Of a stretch of DNA of 64,000 nt, positions 61,706 through 64,000 are shown in pieces; the stretch's first letter is position 1, and the number at the start of each line of letters is the position of its first letter. The notes under the pieces were generated by a model. The model saw only the letters and a program-made list of their open reading frames with translations, had not been told where the DNA came from and did not search any database. The stretch spans positions 62,001-126,000 of the forward strand of contig CAZWPO010000002.1 of the NCBI GenBank assembly GCA_964635975.1. Reading direction: 5' to 3'. The position numbers and the translations under genes are program-made. Source of the stretch: UBA5314 sp964635975. GTDB lineage: Bacteria > Bacillota > Syntrophomonadia > Syntrophomonadales > Syntrophomonadaceae.

Positions 61706-61924
61706 TCTCCTCCCCCCTAACATCTAATGTCTACAGCGTTAAAATTCTATACGATGCGTCATATCCCTTCCACACAAGCCTCTTCAAACGATTCAAAGCC
61801 GTTTTTTTCTATGCAGGCTCCCTTTTCAGCGCTGGACTTGATAGATTTACAGCATCTTCCCTGCAGCCTGATGATGTTTAGTCAATAATATCGCGAATTT
61901 TTTCTATACTTAATCATATTCGGT

Positions 61925-62497
61925 TCATTCTAATATTTTTATATCTTCATCATTAATTATAATCTGAACGATTGATCCATTGCCAAGGCCATCTCGCCAC
62001 AGGTGTTCTCTGTCACCCTGAATGTGGTGCAATAAGGATCGTAGAACTCCGCCATGTGTGGACACCAGGATGGTGCCCGCGTGCCTTCGGGTTATCTCCA
62101 GCAGGGCCGGCCAAACTCGTTCCAGCAGTTCGCCTGGCGATTCGCCCCCGGGTATTTTGAAAGTCCCGGTATTTCTATACCAATCCTCATATTCTTCTGG
62201 ATATCTTGCGTATACTTCTGTGAAAGTCAAGCCCTCCCACTCTCCAAAGGACATTTCCCGCAAACGGGGATCCACATTAACCGGGAGCTTGAAGTACTCT
62301 GCTATTATACTGGCAGTCTCTAGAGTGCGGCTTAAATCACTGCAGTATATTGCTTCGATATTATCATTCTTTAACCGCAGCGCTATTTCATGAGCCTGCT
62401 TCCTACCCGTATCATTTAAAGCGATATCCCGGTGTCCCTGGTATTTATTATAAAGGTTCCAATTGGTTTCTCCGTGCCTTACTAGAATTATTTTCAC
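61925..62497 (-). CDS. Histidine phosphatase (phosphoglycerate mutase-like, possible CobC)
   Basis: A 190-residue branch of the histidine phosphatase superfamily. Catalytic LVRHGETNWN, then CSDLSRTLETA, FGEWEGL and STHGGVLRSLL. The GTG at 62497 follows AAGGAG by 9 bases; the in-frame ATGs further up add 14 residues. Two genes from cobO, it could be alpha-ribazole phosphatase (CobC) in cobalamin synthesis, but the family has many substrates. Confidence 0.82.
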   Translation of the reverse strand: MKIILVRHGETNWNLYNKYQGHRDIALNDTGRKQAHEIALRLKNDNIEAIYCSDLSRTLETASIIAEYFKLPVNVDPRLREMSFGEWEGLTFTEVYARYPEEYEDWYRNTGTFKIPGGESPGELLERVWPALLEITRRHAGTILVSTHGGVLRSLLHHIQGDREHLWRDGLGNGSIVQIIINDEDIKILE

Positions 62498-62604
62498 TCT
62501 AGAATACTCCTTCATGCGCCAAGCAGGAAATTGTTTCATCTTTTACTTTGCATCCCTATCGCCAGCTACCAGGAACAGTGCTTCACTTATTTAGTACAGA
62601 ATCC

Positions 62605-62724
62605 CGCAGGTATCTCCGGTAAAGACCGCCTGAAATCCAACTTATCCTCAGAGCCAGAAAATAGGCATGAAGCCGGATGTGAGCGTCGCTAAAACATATA
62701 CACTCCCCCGAACACATACCTGCG
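62605..62724 (-). other. Intergenic region with a distant 9-bp inverted repeat
   Basis: CGCAGGTAT (62605-62613) and ATACCTGCG (62716-62724) are exact complements 102 bases apart between cobO and the histidine phosphatase. A small hairpin, CGGTCTTTACCG, lies inside. This could be a structured leader; it does not match a B12 box. Confidence 0.25.
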
Positions 62725-62781
62725 TATCGCAAACAGGAATGCTGGTTTTGATACTGTACTGCCTCGCATCCATATTGGGGC

Positions 62782-63342
62782 TCAATATTCAATCCCCCGC
62801 CTGGCCGATATTCCACGTTGATAAGGATGTTTGATCAGCTTGATCTCGCTTACCAGATCAGCTATCTCAATGAGTTCAGGCGGGGCGTTTCTGCCAGTCA
62901 TTACCAGCTCAATTTCGCCCGGCAGCACCGACAGCCAATTAATAACTTCTGAGCTCGGAAGCAGCCCAGCGTCAAAAGCGTTTATGAATTCGTCCAATAT
63001 GAGCATATCAAGACCGGCTCTGATTGAATCCCGGGCCAACTGCCAGGCCTGATCTATAATGAGGCGATCGTTCTCTTCAATCTCATGTGGATCAATCCAG
63101 CACTTGTCGCATCCCTGACAGCCCATCTGGCCGCTCTTTACCTGGTCTGCAAAAGGGCAGGGACGGCCGAACTGGTATACCTCAATCCCCAATTTTGCCA
63201 GAGATGCCAGCTCGCCTGTAAAGGAATTACCTTTCATGAACTGGATGATTCTAACCCTCATACCCTGTCCAAAAGCGCGTATGGCCAGCCCCAATGCCGC
63301 AGTAGTCTTGCCTTTCCCATTTCCAGTATAGATTTGTATCAT
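62782..63342 (-). CDS. cobO: Cob(I)yrinic acid a,c-diamide adenosyltransferase
   Basis: A 186-residue CobA/CobO-type corrinoid adenosyltransferase. It opens IQIYTGNGKGKTTAALGLA (P-loop), has a Cys-rich patch GCQGCDKCW, and the Walker-B-like DMLILDEFINAFD. It adds the 5'-deoxyadenosyl ligand to cobalt. The ATG at 63342 has GGAG about 9 bases before it. Near cbiX, so this is a cobalamin patch. Confidence 0.93.
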   Translation of the reverse strand: MIQIYTGNGKGKTTAALGLAIRAFGQGMRVRIIQFMKGNSFTGELASLAKLGIEVYQFGRPCPFADQVKSGQMGCQGCDKCWIDPHEIEENDRLIIDQAWQLARDSIRAGLDMLILDEFINAFDAGLLPSSEVINWLSVLPGEIELVMTGRNAPPELIEIADLVSEIKLIKHPYQRGISARRGIEY

Positions 63343-63375
63343 GCGTACGGCTCCAATCAAGATAATACGTTTAAA

Positions 63376-63471
63376 TCACTGTACCCCAAATAACACCTCA
63401 AGCGTGACAGTTGGAATTATCCACAGTCCCTGCTCGATGTGGGCTCCCTTGCAAATGCCCACACCCGTCAC
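63376..63471 (-). CDS. Possible 31-codon gene between cbiX and cobO
   Basis: From GTG 63471 the frame reads MTGVGICKGAHIEQGLWIIP followed by a Val/Thr/Leu-rich end and a TGA. AAGG is 8 bases upstream. Codon choice looks coding-like and it fills the cbiX-cobO gap. It has no family I recognise. The same bases could instead form a leader fold (CGTGAC / GTCACG outer pairs, TGTGGGC / GCCCACA hairpin). Confidence 0.3.
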   Translation of the reverse strand: MTGVGICKGAHIEQGLWIIPTVTLEVLFGVQ

Positions 63472-63485
63472 GAAATATTCCTTAA

Positions 63486-63851
63486 TTATAGAGCCTCCCG
63501 GATCCTGTCCAAAACGACGTCAACAAGAGCCGGGTGACCTGCCAGATGCTCTGTCAGAATAATCTCCACTTCCGGGTGCTTTTCCTTTTCATGCTCTAAT
63601 TGCTGAGGAATATCCTGGCTGATATGGCTGCCGGTGCTTAAGAAAAACGGCATAACAATGATTCTTGTTACTCCCTGAGATACCAGGTCGCTTACTACTG
63701 CCGGGATATCTGGCTCGCCAAAAGACATAAATGCCGCCTGGTAAAGCATTTCAGAATCCCGACTACGGATCTGGTCAAGCATTTTGCTAATCTCCTGGTT
63801 GGCAGCTTCTTTTTTACTTCCGTGGGCCAATACTATTGCAGCTTGTTTCAA
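63486..63851 (-). CDS. cbiX: Small sirohydrochlorin cobaltochelatase CbiX
   Basis: A 121-residue single-domain CbiX(S) protein. AAIVLAHGSKK holds one metal-binding His, FMSFGEPDI follows, and VMPFFLSTGSHISQDIP holds the second. It inserts Co2+ (or Ni2+) into sirohydrochlorin. A TTG start at 63851 is chosen because GGAGGTG lies 6-8 bases upstream and MKQAAIVLAHGS fits the family; the open frame reaches ATG 63896. Confidence 0.85.
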   Translation of the reverse strand: MKQAAIVLAHGSKKEAANQEISKMLDQIRSRDSEMLYQAAFMSFGEPDIPAVVSDLVSQGVTRIIVMPFFLSTGSHISQDIPQQLEHEKEKHPEVEIILTEHLAGHPALVDVVLDRIREAL

Positions 63852-63937
63852 AGTCAGCACCTCCGCAAATCCCTCTTCTACGTGAGTATACTTCATTAAA
63901 CATCCTGGCTCTTATTAAAAATGTTTTCGCCAAAATG

Positions 63938-63968
63938 AAAGCCTCTACCCTGAAGGTAAAGACTTTTT
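63938..63968. terminator. Bidirectional terminator near the right edge
   Basis: AAAGCCTCTACC pairs imperfectly with GGTAAAGACTTT and is followed by Ts on the plus strand and a T-rich stretch on the minus. It probably ends a minus-strand gene beyond the window. Confidence 0.5.
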
Positions 63969-64000
63969 AATGCGAAGTAATATAACGAATCGATCCTTCA

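Noticed and set aside
62583..62816. 77-codon open frame overlapping the cobO end
   Set aside because: It starts inside cobO, has no ribosome site and no protein-like motif; treated as intergenic.
63361..63485. Cobalamin riboswitch before cobO
   Set aside because: Some core-like words are present, but the AGCCAGGAGACCTGCC-type B12 box is missing; left as an open question.

Overview
The window looks like the chromosome of an anaerobic, spore-forming Bacillota (Clostridia, probably near the Syntrophomonadaceae). The sporulation genes spoIIP and spoVK, a Gram-positive LexA box, a GSI-alpha type glutamine synthetase, AddAB rather than RecBCD, an ESX/Yuk-type type VII secretion system, a 5'-partial acyl-CoA transferase and cobalamin genes all point that way. 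The genus is inferred, not shown. One run of 100 Ns (59332-59431) marks a scaffold gap.

Region 1 (1-30.7 kb) is mostly core genome. It holds a CoA-transferase fragment, a glcD-glcF pair, lexA with its own SOS box, and a block spoVK / HD-GYP / ynbB-like / DUF456 / glnA that preserves the Bacillus subtilis spoVK-ynbB-glnA order but has no glnR. It continues with addB-addA, small transporters, yjbQ, dinG, two thioesterase/carrier genes, tdk with an MBL hydrolase, a crotonase-like protein without catalytic glutamates, a PilZ protein, ahcY, spoIIP and a 14-TM MFS exporter. The MFS coding sequence ends inside a tRNA-Arg(CCG) gene and contains that tRNA's promoter.

Region 2 (about 31-61.2 kb) is the striking part, a block of about 22 genes almost all on the minus strand. 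It combines a type VII secretion system (FHA-EssC, YukD, two WXG100 proteins, a WXG-like coiled-coil protein, a 397-aa effector-like protein, DUF4176) with a Ser/Thr phospho-signalling set: three zinc-ribbon Hanks kinases without PASTA domains, a PP2C phosphatase, an FHA-winged-helix regulator and an FHA-FHA-ABC transporter. It also has two zinc-ribbon TPR membrane proteins with different C-termini, three copper-amine-oxidase-N 'stalk' proteins (two of them MORN-like paralogues near either end), a divergent Lgt homologue, a VanW protein and a lipoprotein. My reading is a kinase-controlled secretion and cell-envelope module in which FHA domains on the secretion ATPase, the transporter and the transcription factor read phosphothreonines written by the kinases and erased by PP2C. 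That wiring is inference from domain content and proximity.

Region 3 (61.2-64 kb) returns to housekeeping: a PaaI-like thioesterase, a histidine phosphatase, cobO and cbiX, with a possible 31-codon gene between the last two.

Other non-coding signals include a related two-stem element 3' of both lexA and addA, a hairpin that would mask the ribosome binding site of the 19509 gene, and several long inverted repeats. No CRISPR array, integrase, complete insertion sequence or rRNA was seen.
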